Shown here piece by piece: positions 8,901 through 18,969 of a stretch of DNA of 64,000 nt. Below the pieces are notes generated by a model, which was given only the letters and a program-made list of their open reading frames with translations, did no database searches and was not told where the DNA came from. Location: contig NZ_CP071321.1 in the NCBI RefSeq assembly GCF_017309585.1, forward strand, positions 1,116,001-1,180,000, written 5' to 3'. The position numbers and the translations under genes are program-made. Every line of letters begins with the position of its first letter. Within the stretch, counting starts at the first letter, position 1. This DNA comes from Nitrogeniibacter aestuarii. Lineage in GTDB: Bacteria > Pseudomonadota > Gammaproteobacteria > Burkholderiales > Rhodocyclaceae.

Positions 8901-11200
8901 CCAACGCCAATGAATGGTCGGACAATCTCTGGGCGGTCTATGGTGTGGCCGATGCCGAGGTCAAGCCCAGCTTCGATGCCTGGCGAAAGAGTATTCGACC
9001 CGAGGACCGGGACGCCGTGGTCGAGGCCGTGGAGCGCGCTGCGCACGACAAGGCGCAGTTCGACATCGAATGGCAGGTGGATGTGCCGCGCGGCAGCAAG
9101 GCGCGGTGGTTGTTCGCCCGCGGCATGCCTTCTTTCGACGCACAGGGGGAACTCACTCAATACCAGGGGATTGTGCTCGACATCACAGCCCGCAAGGAAG
9201 CGGAGCTGGAGATGCAGAAATACGAGACCCTGTTCGCCAACGCCGGCTGGGGCATGGTGATCGTCGACGCGGCGAGCGAACGCATCACGCACGTCAACGA
9301 GGCCTTCGCCCAGATGCATGGTTATGCCATCGATGAGGTGCGCGGGCGCAATTTCCACGACTTTTACGCCCCGGATGTGTGCACGGTCATCGACGAGACA
9401 AAGGCGCAGGTTGATCGCCAGGGGCATCTTGCGTTCGAGACCGTTCGCTTGCGCAAGGACGGTTCGACCTTCCCGTGTCATGCGGCGGTCTCGGCCTATC
9501 GGGATGCGTGGGGCAATGTCGTGTTCCGCGCGGGCGCCTACGAGGATCTGACCGAGCGACGAGCGATGGAACGGCAACTGCTCGAATGGGCCAACGCCTT
9601 CCAGAATGCCGAGTTCGGTCTGGCACTGAGTGATCCCCATCGCGGCGTTTTCGTGGCGGTGAACCCTGCGTTCGCGCGGCGGCGCGGCTACCGGGAGGAC
9701 GAGATGGTCGGCATGTCGATCATGTCGGTTTTTCCGCCGGATATTCATTCCCGGGTCAAACAGCAGCTCGCCGATGTGGATGTGGTCGGTCACGGGGTCT
9801 TCCAGAGTGAGCACATCACCCGGTATGGGGATCGTTTCCCGGTGCTGCTCGACATCACCGTCACCAAGTCCGACGAGGGCGTACCGCTTGCCCGGGTGGC
9901 CTATGTCGTGGATATCTCCGAGCGCGTGGCTGCCGACATGGAGCTGGCGCGTTATCGCGAGCATCTGGAGGAACTGGTCAGCCAGCGGACCTCGGAGCTC
10001 ACCGAGGCCAAGGCCGCCGCTGAAGTGGCGTCCAGGGCCAAGAGCGCCTTCCTGGCCAACATGTCGCATGAAATCCGTACGCCGCTCAACGGCATCCTGG
10101 GCATGGCACACGTCATTCGCCGCGACGGGCTGTCGGATGAGCAGCTCGCGCGTTTCGACAAGCTCGAAGCCTCGGCCCGGCACCTGCTCGATGTCATCAA
10201 CTCGATTCTCGATATCTCGAAGATCGAAGCGGGGCGGTTTGAACTCGACGACGAGATGGTCGATGTGTCCCGAATCGTCAATTCCTGCATGTCGATCGTG
10301 ACCGAGCGTGCGCAGATCAAGGGCTTGAGTCTGGTGCACGACGTGGCTCGGCTGCCCGACCCCCTGAGCGGTGACCCGGTGCGTATCCAGCAGGCTTTGC
10401 TGAACTACATGGCCAACGCCATTCGCTTTACCGACACCGGCAGTGTCGTCGTCCGTGTCGAGCAGCTGCAGGAGTCGCCCACCGAGGTGCTCGTGCGATT
10501 CTCGGTTGAAGACACGGGCATCGGGATTGAAGCCGAGGCGCTCGAGCGCCTTTTCAGGGCGTTCGAGCAGGCCGACAATTCCCTGACCCGAAAGTATGGC
10601 GGCACTGGACTGGGGCTGGCCATCACCTTGCGTATCGCGCGGCTGATGGGGGGCGATGCAGGCGCAACGAGTGTCCCCGGCAAGGGCAGCACGTTCTGGT
10701 TCACCGTTCGCCTCAAGAAGATCCAGGCGCCGCCCAAGGCGCGCGAGCCCATTGCGCCAGAGGTGGTCGAGCAGCGCTTGAGAACCGAGTTTGCCAATGC
10801 CCGAATCCTGGTGGCCGAGGACGAGCCTTTCAACCAGGAAGTTCTCGACGCCATGCTTTCCGATCTGGGGCTCTCCATCACAATTGCGGGTGATGGGCTC
10901 GAAGCCGTCACCATGGCGGGGGATCATCAGTACGACCTGATCCTCATGGACATGCAGATGCCGCGCCTCAACGGACTGGATGCAACCCGGCAGATCCGGC
11001 AGCTTCCCGGCTACAGCAAGACACCTATCGTGGCGCTGACCGCCAATGCATTTCTGGAGGACCGGCGGCGCTGCATCCAGGCGGGGATGAGCGACTTCAT
11101 TCGAAAGCCGGTCGATCCCCAGGGGCTGTTTGCCGCCTTGCTCGACTGGCTAGAAGCAAACCGGTCATCCCGGGCCGAACCGCCGACCGGCGGACAGTAA
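5957..11200 (+). CDS. CheB-CheR-PAS hybrid histidine kinase with receiver domain
   Basis: 1747 residues from a GTG start with a GGGGGG ribosome site. Order of parts: a CheB methylesterase domain (GIGASAGG near 12-19 with the nucleophile Ser, AHHMASH, and VVLSGSGRDGT with the Asp); a CheR methyltransferase domain (about 205-480, VWVPGCATGEEAYS as SAM motif); a heptad coiled coil (about 640-710, repeated SNEELQS units); about five PAS domains (715-1325); a HisKA domain (SHEIRTPLNG, phosphoacceptor His near 1370); an HATPase (NYMANAIRFT, DTGIGIE, GGTGLGLAI); and a C-terminal receiver (VAEDEPFNQ, LILMDMQMP, RKPVD). All catalytic motifs look intact. The role is multi-input signalling, perhaps linked to taxis or c-di-GMP; the partner is unknown. 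Confidence 0.93.
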   Translation: MDEQVQKGLIIGIGASAGGLQSLRPLVKEIASDTPHFILVAHHMASHQLSNLAELLATQAAVSVSYASDGSPISPRQILVCPPGYDIIVEQERVRLVDPLPGASISPSIDRLFASMADVFGERAVAVVLSGSGRDGTIGAGKVAAAGGHVIAQAPDQAVHPSMPESVLNADIADLMGDTGQIAAWLNRPEALISEGNACHEVDAKRIDELLQRVSAATDLDLSRYKDQTLRRQIVRRYRSLGLDGFSDYMEYVDTHEDELLTLYQNFLISVTTFFRDEEAFTALRDALAPVIEARREGDSFRVWVPGCATGEEAYSIAILLAELLEGADKRLDLRIFATDVDQRALERARGAVFSQEAIAKLKPAHRDRWFSACSDGWRISKDIRDRVVFSLHDVTVNPPFIRMDLISCRNLLIYLKPEQQLELIRTFHYSLNPDALLLLGRSESVGFASNLFSAVEADAKLFRRKNSVESYPLGQLRFRSHRAGPVQAFSKPTATVQRQHQVDDAMAALVAQYAPPAVLVNANFEPVRFFGRAQRFFSLDEDNPDFAVFSLCLPELRSELKALCYRMVQENAQALHGGTIALSHHGLPSRIRPLVRRLDVNDGASDLSLLVCFEELSVETVVAGAPTGDQEVLPANEVATLRTELANTREHLQSVIEELETSNEELQSLNEEVQSSSEELQASNEELQSSNEELTTLNDELRTKSMEAIDLNTTLANIQNSLRSSLIVVDKSGRIARFNALASRIFGIVESDVGQSLYGIPCHLDLSQLREQVSQVIETSVSVKERVHHGEFHYLMQIDPYRNEVQEVAGAVLIFSDVSALHRAESANEALERRFRLVWESSVEGMTVVDGDGFIQMCNPALALMFGYSVEELTGQSIETLVPEAQRAAHEHLRTRFLGKHGLRPTARLNDVVGRRRNGEVFSVEISLSAFEIDGENQVIATVTDVSARKAAEQALRRSEERLRFALSASNAGVWTWDVKTNANEWSDNLWAVYGVADAEVKPSFDAWRKSIRPEDRDAVVEAVERAAHDKAQFDIEWQVDVPRGSKARWLFARGMPSFDAQGELTQYQGIVLDITARKEAELEMQKYETLFANAGWGMVIVDAASERITHVNEAFAQMHGYAIDEVRGRNFHDFYAPDVCTVIDETKAQVDRQGHLAFETVRLRKDGSTFPCHAAVSAYRDAWGNVVFRAGAYEDLTERRAMERQLLEWANAFQNAEFGLALSDPHRGVFVAVNPAFARRRGYREDEMVGMSIMSVFPPDIHSRVKQQLADVDVVGHGVFQSEHITRYGDRFPVLLDITVTKSDEGVPLARVAYVVDISERVAADMELARYREHLEELVSQRTSELTEAKAAAEVASRAKSAFLANMSHEIRTPLNGILGMAHVIRRDGLSDEQLARFDKLEASARHLLDVINSILDISKIEAGRFELDDEMVDVSRIVNSCMSIVTERAQIKGLSLVHDVARLPDPLSGDPVRIQQALLNYMANAIRFTDTGSVVVRVEQLQESPTEVLVRFSVEDTGIGIEAEALERLFRAFEQADNSLTRKYGGTGLGLAITLRIARLMGGDAGATSVPGKGSTFWFTVRLKKIQAPPKAREPIAPEVVEQRLRTEFANARILVAEDEPFNQEVLDAMLSDLGLSITIAGDGLEAVTMAGDHQYDLILMDMQMPRLNGLDATRQIRQLPGYSKTPIVALTANAFLEDRRRCIQAGMSDFIRKPVDPQGLFAALLDWLEANRSSRAEPPTGGQ

Positions 11201-11216
11201 GTACGTCATGCCACAA

Positions 11217-11244
11217 GAAACGGGCCGCATCTGCGGCCCGTTTC
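11217..11244. terminator. Bidirectional terminator between hybrid kinase and thiC copy 1
   Basis: A perfect 13-base inverted repeat (GAAACGGGCCGCA / TGCGGCCCGTTTC) separates two converging genes. One half of it (CTGCGGCCCGTTTC) is also present downstream of thiC copy 2 at 45462, where the other half is missing. Confidence 0.75.
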
Positions 11245-11268
11245 TGTTCGTCCGTCGCTTGGTGTGGC

Positions 11269-13185
<1,917 letters not shown>

Positions 13186-13248
13186 GCGGTCTCCTGCTGG
13201 GAACGGGGAATGGGCGTGGCCCTCTGGGGGGCTGTGTGCCGGTTCAGG

Positions 13249-13264
13249 TGCAAGTTCCACGCCA
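13249..13264 (-). promoter_or_regulatory. Sigma-54 promoter for thiC copy 1
   Basis: Reading toward thiC the sequence is TGGCGTGGAACTTGCA. It has GG and GC at the exact -24/-12 spacing and a perfect TTGCA -12 element; the -24 box departs from TGGCACG at two bases. The predicted start lies about 50 bases before the ATG. Confidence 0.65.
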
Positions 13265-13367
13265 TTCGGGGGCGGTGGGCCATCCCTGGTGCTCGCATGC
13301 CGTCAAACCGCGTCGATCAGGCGGGCTGGGGCGTCGATGTGCTCATGGGCAGGTACCGGCGAGTTCG

Positions 13368-13444
13368 TGAGACATGGGTCCCGGTACCGCGGATTAAGAC
13401 ACAACTGTCGCGGACAGGCTTCTCCGGATTGAACATCTGTCTCA
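13368..13444. promoter_or_regulatory. Putative upstream activator sites (TGAGACA / TGTCTCA)
   Basis: TGAGACA at 13368-13374 and TGTCTCA at 13438-13444 lie between two divergent sigma-54-type promoters, with a weaker AGACA...TGTC pair near 13397-13408. A further CTGAGACAG sits at 13576-13584 in the porin leader. The same heptamer occurs before the second PQQ dehydrogenase and before acoX. The assignment to the activator at 27598-29655 is an inference. Confidence 0.5.
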
Positions 13445-13510
13445 GCGTTTTTCTCCGATTTTTGCGGTGCAATAACTGCAAGATGCCCGAATTTAGGGGC
13501 TCTTGGGCCT

Positions 13511-13526
13511 TGGCACGGTTGCTGCC
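13511..13526 (+). promoter_or_regulatory. Sigma-54 promoter for porin/PQQ dehydrogenase operon
   Basis: TGGCACGGTTGCTGCC has a perfect -24 box (TGGCACG) and CTGCC at the -12 position with correct spacing, 87 bases before the porin ATG. Confidence 0.7.
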
Positions 13527-13612
13527 TGAGATGCCCTCTGACGGACCATGGCACGCGCCGTGTCATGGCGTCGGACTGAGACAGAACACCACCCAGACTC
13601 TCGGAGGAGACA

Positions 13613-14770
13613 ATGAAAAAGCATAACCATGGTGTGACGACCGGGGCACTCGTACTGGCACTGAGCATGGCTTCGGGCTCCGCCCTGGCCGACAAGACCA
13701 TCGCTGAATTCGAAGGCGGCAAGATTTCCATCTTCGGCATCATCGACGTCGGTCTGCTCTACATGAGCAAGTCCGGCAGCAACGGTGACAGCAAGGTGTC
13801 GATGGAAACCAGTGGCCTGCGCCAGACGGTGCTGGGCTTCAAGGGCGAGCGCGACATGGGCGATGGCATCACCGCCTTCTTCAATCTCGAATCGCACTTC
13901 GACACCAATAACGGTCAGCTGCACGGCACCGGCGATGCGCGCGATGCCAACGGCGATTACTCGGTGCCGCAATGGCGTCGTCAGGCCAACATCGGCATCC
14001 GCGGCGACTGGGGTAGCCTGACCTTCGGTCGCCAGTACGGTCCGGCCCTGCTGGCCCACATCGGCACCGAACCGCGCGCCTTCAAGGAGCAGTTCTCCAA
14101 CCTCTACGCCTGGGCCTACAACCAGTTGCTCACCACCTGGGACTTCGGTTCCGGTGATCGCAACACCAACAACGACGTGGGTATCTTCTTCAGCAACGCC
14201 ATCCAGTACCGCAACACGCTGGGCCCGGTGGACTTCGGGATCATGTACGCCCTGGGCGGGCAGGAAGACAGCGCCGAGGACAACAGCGCCTTCGCGCTCG
14301 GCGCCGCCTACAACGGCCCGGTCACCCTGTCGGCTTCCTACCAGCTGATCAAGGACGATACCACCGGCAACAACAACGTCACCCACTGGGGACTGGGCGC
14401 TGCGGTGCCGGTCGGGGACTTCACCTTCAAGGGCAACTACCTGGGCGCCAAGAACGAGACCGAAGCCGGTGTCGAGCAGTCCGATGTGGCGGCCATCGGC
14501 GTGGGTGTGGACTGGAAGTGGAACGAGCGCAACTCAGCCACCGTGGCCTACTACCACAACAAGGATCGCAACAATAACGATGACGAGACCCGCAACCTGG
14601 TGATCAGCAACGACTTCGCCTGGAAGCCGGATACCACCATCTATGTGCAGGCGGCCTGGGTGGATGCCGGCGATGCCGCCACCATCAAGACCAGCATCGT
14701 GGCGGCCGGTGTGCCGTCGGTGGGCGAAAAGTCCTTCCTGATCAACACCGGTATCAACTTCATGTTCTGA
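13613..14770 (+). CDS. Outer-membrane porin (Gram-negative porin family)
   Basis: 385 residues with a signal peptide ending SGSALA and a CTCGGAGGAG ribosome site. The mature part begins with a strand (GGKISIFGIIDVGLLYM) and has alternating amphipathic strands. It ends in GINFMF, with the C-terminal phenylalanine needed for outer-membrane assembly. Such trimeric 16-strand porins let small hydrophilic solutes into the periplasm. It is the first gene after a sigma-54-type promoter and is followed by a PQQ dehydrogenase. I infer that it admits the alcohol substrate of that enzyme. Confidence 0.88.
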   Translation: MKKHNHGVTTGALVLALSMASGSALADKTIAEFEGGKISIFGIIDVGLLYMSKSGSNGDSKVSMETSGLRQTVLGFKGERDMGDGITAFFNLESHFDTNNGQLHGTGDARDANGDYSVPQWRRQANIGIRGDWGSLTFGRQYGPALLAHIGTEPRAFKEQFSNLYAWAYNQLLTTWDFGSGDRNTNNDVGIFFSNAIQYRNTLGPVDFGIMYALGGQEDSAEDNSAFALGAAYNGPVTLSASYQLIKDDTTGNNNVTHWGLGAAVPVGDFTFKGNYLGAKNETEAGVEQSDVAAIGVGVDWKWNERNSATVAYYHNKDRNNNDDETRNLVISNDFAWKPDTTIYVQAAWVDAGDAATIKTSIVAAGVPSVGEKSFLINTGINFMF

Positions 14771-14783
14771 ACGTGAGCCGACA

Positions 14784-14815
14784 GGCGCGACGCCGAACCC
14801 GGTCGGCGTCGCGCC
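14784..14815. repeat. Intercistronic GC hairpin
   Basis: A perfect 13-base inverted repeat (GGCGCGACGCCGA / TCGGCGTCGCGCC, six-base loop) lies between the porin and PQQ dehydrogenase genes. No T-tract follows, so it is more likely an mRNA-stabilising or attenuating element than a full terminator. Confidence 0.6.
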
Positions 14816-14868
14816 TTCGCGCGTCCGCACACCGGACGTGCCAACGATAAGAAACAGAGAGGAAGACC

Positions 14869-16620
14869 ATGACCACACATGCATCAAGCCGCATGGCCGT
14901 GCCCAGGGCACTGGCCGCACTCACGCTGAGCCTGGGCGTCGCGTTGCCCGCCCTGGCTGAAGATCCTGAACCGCCCCTGGGCGTGAACGTGCTCGAGGCC
15001 AGCTTCAAATGGCGGCCCAATTACGTGTCGGAAGACATGCTGCTGCACGCCGACAAGGACGCCAACAACTGGCTGCATTACGGCAAGGACTATCAGGCCA
15101 CGCGCTTCTCCCAACTGCGTCAGATCACCCAGGAAAACGTGGGCAAACTGGTGCCCAAGTGGAACCTGTCCTTCGGTGTGACCGACGCGCAGGACAGCCA
15201 GACCACCGTGGTCAATGGCCGCATCTACGTGACCGCCAGCCAGAACAAGGTGTTCTCCATCGACGGAGAAACCGGTCGCATCATCTGGAAATACGAGCAT
15301 CCGCTGCCCGGTGACATCGGCCCGCGCCTGTGCTGCGAGGCGGTCAACCGCGGCGTCGCCGTGTTCAAGAACATGGTCTACATGGCCACGCTCGACTCGC
15401 ATGTGGTGGCGCTCGACAACACCACCGGCCGCGTGGTGTGGGACGTGAAGCTGGGCGACTACACCACCGGCGAGATCTACACCTCCATGCCGCTGGTGGC
15501 CAACGGCAAGATCGTGGTCGGCAACTCGGGCAGTGACGTGGGCGCCAACGTGGGCAAGATCACCGCGCTCGATCCGGACACCGGCAAGATGATCTGGCAG
15601 CGCCACACCCGCCCCATCAGTGCGGACGACCCGGTTGCCAAGACCTGGAAGGACGGCTCATGGAAAACCGGCGGCGCCTCGGCCTGGCTGACCGGCAACT
15701 ACGACCCCAAGACCAACACCATCTTCTGGGGCGTGGGCAACCCGACGCCGGACTTCGACCCGCGCGTGCGTGAGGGCGACAACCTCTACAGCAACTCCAC
15801 CCTGGCGCTCGATGCCGACACCGGCGAGATCAAGCACCATTTCCAGTACACCCCGAACGGGGCCTGGGACTACGACGGCAACAACGAGACCATCCTCATC
15901 GACGACGAGAAGGGTCGCAAGGTGTGGCTGCATGCCGACCGTAACGGCCATCTGTACTCGATCAATCGCGACTCCTCCAAGTGCAACTGGGTGGTGCCCA
16001 TCGCGCGGGTGAACTGGGTCACCGGCTTCAAGGACAACTGCCGCCCGGTGGTCAATCCGGACAAGGTGCCGGCCTACGACAAGGTGGTCACCGACATCGC
16101 CCCGATTCTCGATGGCGGCAAGGAATGGCACCCGGCGGCCTACAGCCCGCTCACCAAGCTGCTCTATGTGCCCTTCATCGACAGCTCCATGGACATCCAG
16201 GCCAAGCAGATGGAGTGGAAGTCGGGTGAGTGGTTCCTGGCCTCCAAGGTGCTCAAGGCCAATCCCTACACCGGCGGTGTGAAGGCCTTCAATGCCACCA
16301 CCGGCGAGTTGGTGTGGACCCGGCCGCAAAGCACGCCGGCCACCAGTGGTCTGGTGAGCACGGCAGGCGGGCTGGTGTTCTCGGGCGATGCCGAAGGCTG
16401 GTTCTCGGCCCTGCGTGACGACACCGGCGAGACGCTGTGGCGCTTCAACGTGGGCACCGGCATCCATGGCAACCCGACCACCTACAACGTGCATGGCAAG
16501 CAGTACGTGGCCATCGTGTACGGCCCGGGCGGCGGCAGCCTGTGGCCGCTGGTGTACGGCGAGCTGTTCAAGCACCAGAACCGGGGCGGCGGCATGATTG
16601 TCTTCGCGCTGCCGGACTGA
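14869..16620 (+). CDS. PQQ-dependent alcohol dehydrogenase (methanol/ethanol family)
   Basis: 583 residues with an export signal (ALPALA). It is an eight-bladed propeller quinoprotein that oxidises alcohols in the periplasm and passes electrons to cytochrome c. Seen: the adjacent cysteine pair (RLCCEAVNRG) that forms the ring beside PQQ; GNPTPDFDP...GDNLYSNSTLALD; and the catalytic aspartate in AWDYDG. A second Asp two residues after the catalytic one is, in this family, the mark of lanthanide-using enzymes (XoxF, PedH) rather than calcium ones. The ribosome site is GAGAGGAAG. The downstream MxaJ-like and cytochrome genes fit an exaA/xoxF-type cluster. The substrate cannot be fixed from sequence. 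Confidence 0.92.
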   Translation: MTTHASSRMAVPRALAALTLSLGVALPALAEDPEPPLGVNVLEASFKWRPNYVSEDMLLHADKDANNWLHYGKDYQATRFSQLRQITQENVGKLVPKWNLSFGVTDAQDSQTTVVNGRIYVTASQNKVFSIDGETGRIIWKYEHPLPGDIGPRLCCEAVNRGVAVFKNMVYMATLDSHVVALDNTTGRVVWDVKLGDYTTGEIYTSMPLVANGKIVVGNSGSDVGANVGKITALDPDTGKMIWQRHTRPISADDPVAKTWKDGSWKTGGASAWLTGNYDPKTNTIFWGVGNPTPDFDPRVREGDNLYSNSTLALDADTGEIKHHFQYTPNGAWDYDGNNETILIDDEKGRKVWLHADRNGHLYSINRDSSKCNWVVPIARVNWVTGFKDNCRPVVNPDKVPAYDKVVTDIAPILDGGKEWHPAAYSPLTKLLYVPFIDSSMDIQAKQMEWKSGEWFLASKVLKANPYTGGVKAFNATTGELVWTRPQSTPATSGLVSTAGGLVFSGDAEGWFSALRDDTGETLWRFNVGTGIHGNPTTYNVHGKQYVAIVYGPGGGSLWPLVYGELFKHQNRGGGMIVFALPD

Positions 16621-16628
16621 GCCTGACA

Positions 16629-16654
16629 GGCGCGCCCGCTGCGGCGGGCGCGCC
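16629..16654. repeat. Intercistronic GC hairpin
   Basis: An 11-base perfect stem (GGCGCGCCCGC / GCGGGCGCGCC, four-base loop) lies in the 45-base gap before the MxaJ-like gene, with no T-tract. It is similar in placement to the hairpin at 14784. Confidence 0.55.
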
Positions 16655-16665
16655 GGGAGACCGTC

Positions 16666-17451
16666 ATGAAGCACACACGTTTTTCAATCACGGCACTGGC
16701 GGCGCTCATGTCCATGCTGGTGAGTCTGCCCGTTCAGGCAGGCGCGCCGCTCAAGGTCTGCATGGCCGAGGACAATGCGCCGTTTTCGTCATCGGCGGGC
16801 GGCGGCATCGACCCGCTCGTGACCGCTGAACTCGGTCGCCGGCTCGATCGCCCGGTGCGCATTGAATGGGTGCAGATTCCCGCGCGCGGCGGGCTGGGCA
16901 AGGCGCTCAACCAGACTGTGCGCAAAGGCCGGTGTGAGGTGTTTGCCGGCGTGCCCACCGACGGGGAGGAGGGCGAGTCCCTCGCAGAGCGCCAACTGGT
17001 GGCCAGTGACACCTACCTGACCGTGGGCTATGTGCTGGTGCGCGCGCCGGGCAGCGGTATCTCCGGCCGGGCCGATCTGAAAGGCGCCCGTCTGGGCGCC
17101 GTGACCGCCACGCCGGCCGACCTCTTTCTGTTTCGCGAGCATCTGACCCGGCAACCCTATGGCAACAACGCCTCCTTGCTGCGCGCTGTGCAAACGGGCG
17201 ATGTGGACGCCGCCATTGTCTGGGGGCCGGCGCTGGCCCGGCTGGTGGCAGATGGCAACACCTTGTGGCCCGGCGCCGTGGTGCCCGACACCCGCTTCGA
17301 CGATGACATGCTCGCGCACCTGACGCTGGTGTTGCCGGCCGATCAGACCGAGCTGAAAAAAGACATTAACCAGGCCCTGGCCGCCATGCGTGCCGAGGGG
17401 GCCATCGCCCGTGCCGGTGCGCAATACGGCCTGCCATCGACCGGGCCTTGA
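16666..17451 (+). CDS. MxaJ/XoxJ-like periplasmic substrate-binding protein
   Basis: 261 residues with a signal peptide (SMLVSLPVQAGA). The pattern LKVCMAEDNAPFSS...GIDPLVTAELGRRL and the later DLKGARLGAVTATPADLFL are typical of family 3 solute-binding proteins. In quinoprotein gene clusters such proteins are called MxaJ or XoxJ. They are thought to help load or activate the dehydrogenase rather than feed a transporter; no ABC transporter genes are nearby. Its place between the PQQ dehydrogenase and a cytochrome c supports this role. Confidence 0.82.
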   Translation: MKHTRFSITALAALMSMLVSLPVQAGAPLKVCMAEDNAPFSSSAGGGIDPLVTAELGRRLDRPVRIEWVQIPARGGLGKALNQTVRKGRCEVFAGVPTDGEEGESLAERQLVASDTYLTVGYVLVRAPGSGISGRADLKGARLGAVTATPADLFLFREHLTRQPYGNNASLLRAVQTGDVDAAIVWGPALARLVADGNTLWPGAVVPDTRFDDDMLAHLTLVLPADQTELKKDINQALAAMRAEGAIARAGAQYGLPSTGP

Positions 17452-17464
17452 ACAGGACTACGCA

Positions 17465-17926
17465 ATGAATCGAATTCACACCAAAGCTCACCTGAGCTAC
17501 CGCCGCGCCGCCGCGCTGACATCGACCGTCCTGCTGATCGGCTGGGCCGGCGTCGTCGCTGCCTTCGGCGTCGGTGGTGCCGAAGGCGGTGCAGCGCCGT
17601 CGGCCGCTCAGACCCAGCAGGATGCGGCGGAGGGCGAGGCCCTGTTCGGTCGCATCTGCCAGCAGTGCCACAACACCCGTGGTCACGGCGGCAAGTGTCC
17701 GCAACTGGTGCGCGGCGCCTGGGCGCCGGGCGGAGCGAACTCCGATCAGCTCATGTTCGACACCATCGCCCACGGCCGGCCCAACACCCAGATGGGCGCC
17801 TTCGCCGGTATGCTCAGTGACGCGCAGATCTGGCAGATCGTGCGCTTTCTGAGAGAAGAATCCGTGCGCGTCCAGGCCGAAGACGCCAAGGCGCCCAAGA
17901 GCGCCGAAGAAGATCTTTGGTACTGA
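17465..17926 (+). CDS. Mono-haem cytochrome c (XoxG-like electron acceptor)
   Basis: 153 residues. The ATG at 17465 gives an N-terminal membrane anchor or signal segment (ALTSTVLLIGWAGVVAAFG). One haem site is present (CQQCH, near residue 75), and a downstream methionine (TQMGAFAGMLSD) can serve as the axial ligand. It is probably the direct electron acceptor of the PQQ dehydrogenase two genes upstream. The frame is open further upstream inside the preceding gene, but no start there gives a signal sequence at the N-terminus. Confidence 0.85.
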   Translation: MNRIHTKAHLSYRRAAALTSTVLLIGWAGVVAAFGVGGAEGGAAPSAAQTQQDAAEGEALFGRICQQCHNTRGHGGKCPQLVRGAWAPGGANSDQLMFDTIAHGRPNTQMGAFAGMLSDAQIWQIVRFLREESVRVQAEDAKAPKSAEEDLWY

Positions 17927-17957
17927 TACCGCGCCCACCCAAAGGAGAAGACCGAAT

Positions 17958-18833
17958 ATGACACTCAAACCACTGGCCACGACCCTGGCGCTGATGTGCG
18001 CGACCCTGGCCGGGGCCGCGTCGGCCGCCCAGCCCCTGTGGCAGACCGACGCCGTCTTTCGCACCCCCGAATCCGTGCTGCCCGACACCCAGGGCGAGCG
18101 CCTGTTCGTGTCCAACATTGATGGTGCGCCCAACGACAAGGACGGCAACGGCTTCATCTCCCTGATGGGCAAAGACGGCCACGTTCAGCAACTCGAGTGG
18201 GTGACCGGCCTGAATGCCCCCAAAGGCATGGCCCTGGTCGGCCGGCGTCTGTTTGTCGCCGATGTGGATGTACTGGTGGTGGTCGACGCTGACAGCGGAC
18301 AGGTCGTCGCACGCCATCCGGCCCAGGACGCCGTGTTCCTCAACGACGTGGCGGCCGACGCCCAGGGCCATGTCTATGTGACCGACATGCTGCTCAATCG
18401 CATCTACCGTTTTGACGGCAAGGCATTGTCCGTCTGGCTCGATTCAGCCGATCTGACCAATCCGAACGGCCTCGCCGTGAGCGGGGACACCCTGTACGTG
18501 GCTTGCTGGGGGGTGATGAATCCGGCCGACTTTTCCACCGAGGTACCGGGGCATGTGAAGACCGTTTCACTGACCACCAAGGCCTTGAGTGACTATGGCT
18601 CGGCAGCCCCGATCGGGAACCTGGACGGCATCGAGATGACTCCGGGCGGCCGGCTGCTGCTCACTGACTGGATGGCGGGGGGGCTGTTGAGTGTGGCGCC
18701 CGACGGGGCCGTGAGCAAGCTCGATGCCCTGGCGCCCGGCTCGGCGGACCTGGGCGTCTCCGCCGACGGCAAGACGGCCTACATCCCGATGATGAAGGAC
18801 GGCACCGTCCGCGCGTTCTCCCTCGACGACTGA
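17958..18833 (+). CDS. Periplasmic SMP-30/gluconolactonase-like beta-propeller protein
   Basis: 291 residues with a signal peptide (LAGAASAAQP) and AAAGGAGAAG upstream. Repeated blade-like segments (RLFVSNIDG, RLFVADVDVLVVVD, HVYVTDMLLNRIYRF, LTNPNGLAVSGDTLYVACWG, GNLDGIEMTPGGRLLLTDW) fit the six-bladed SMP-30 propeller. This family hydrolyses lactones or simply binds small molecules. It is the last gene before a strong terminator in the porin/PQQ operon. A lactonase step after alcohol oxidation is possible but not shown. Confidence 0.7.
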   Translation: MTLKPLATTLALMCATLAGAASAAQPLWQTDAVFRTPESVLPDTQGERLFVSNIDGAPNDKDGNGFISLMGKDGHVQQLEWVTGLNAPKGMALVGRRLFVADVDVLVVVDADSGQVVARHPAQDAVFLNDVAADAQGHVYVTDMLLNRIYRFDGKALSVWLDSADLTNPNGLAVSGDTLYVACWGVMNPADFSTEVPGHVKTVSLTTKALSDYGSAAPIGNLDGIEMTPGGRLLLTDWMAGGLLSVAPDGAVSKLDALAPGSADLGVSADGKTAYIPMMKDGTVRAFSLDD

Positions 18834-18895
18834 GCGTTCCGGCACAGTCGATCTCCTCGCAGGTTGCGGCGTCACCTTGGTCCGTGCCTGTCTTC

Positions 18896-18928
18896 ATGCC
18901 CCGCGACATGTCGCGGGGCATTTTTCTT
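18896..18928 (+). terminator. Intrinsic terminator of porin/PQQ operon
   Basis: A perfect inverted repeat (ATGCCCCGCGACA / TGTCGCGGGGCAT) is followed by TTTTCTTT. Confidence 0.9.
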
Positions 18929-18969
18929 TGATGAAGCGCCCATGGCCTGCCGGCCGTGTCCGCCGCCGA

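Noticed and set aside
8129..10927. 932-codon open frame on the minus strand
   Set aside because: It is antisense to the sensor kinase, whose motifs are certain. Long antisense frames are expected in high-GC codon usage.
13186..13400. TPP riboswitch before thiC copy 1
   Set aside because: None of the conserved THI-box parts (CTGAGA, CCTGATC) are present on the minus strand.
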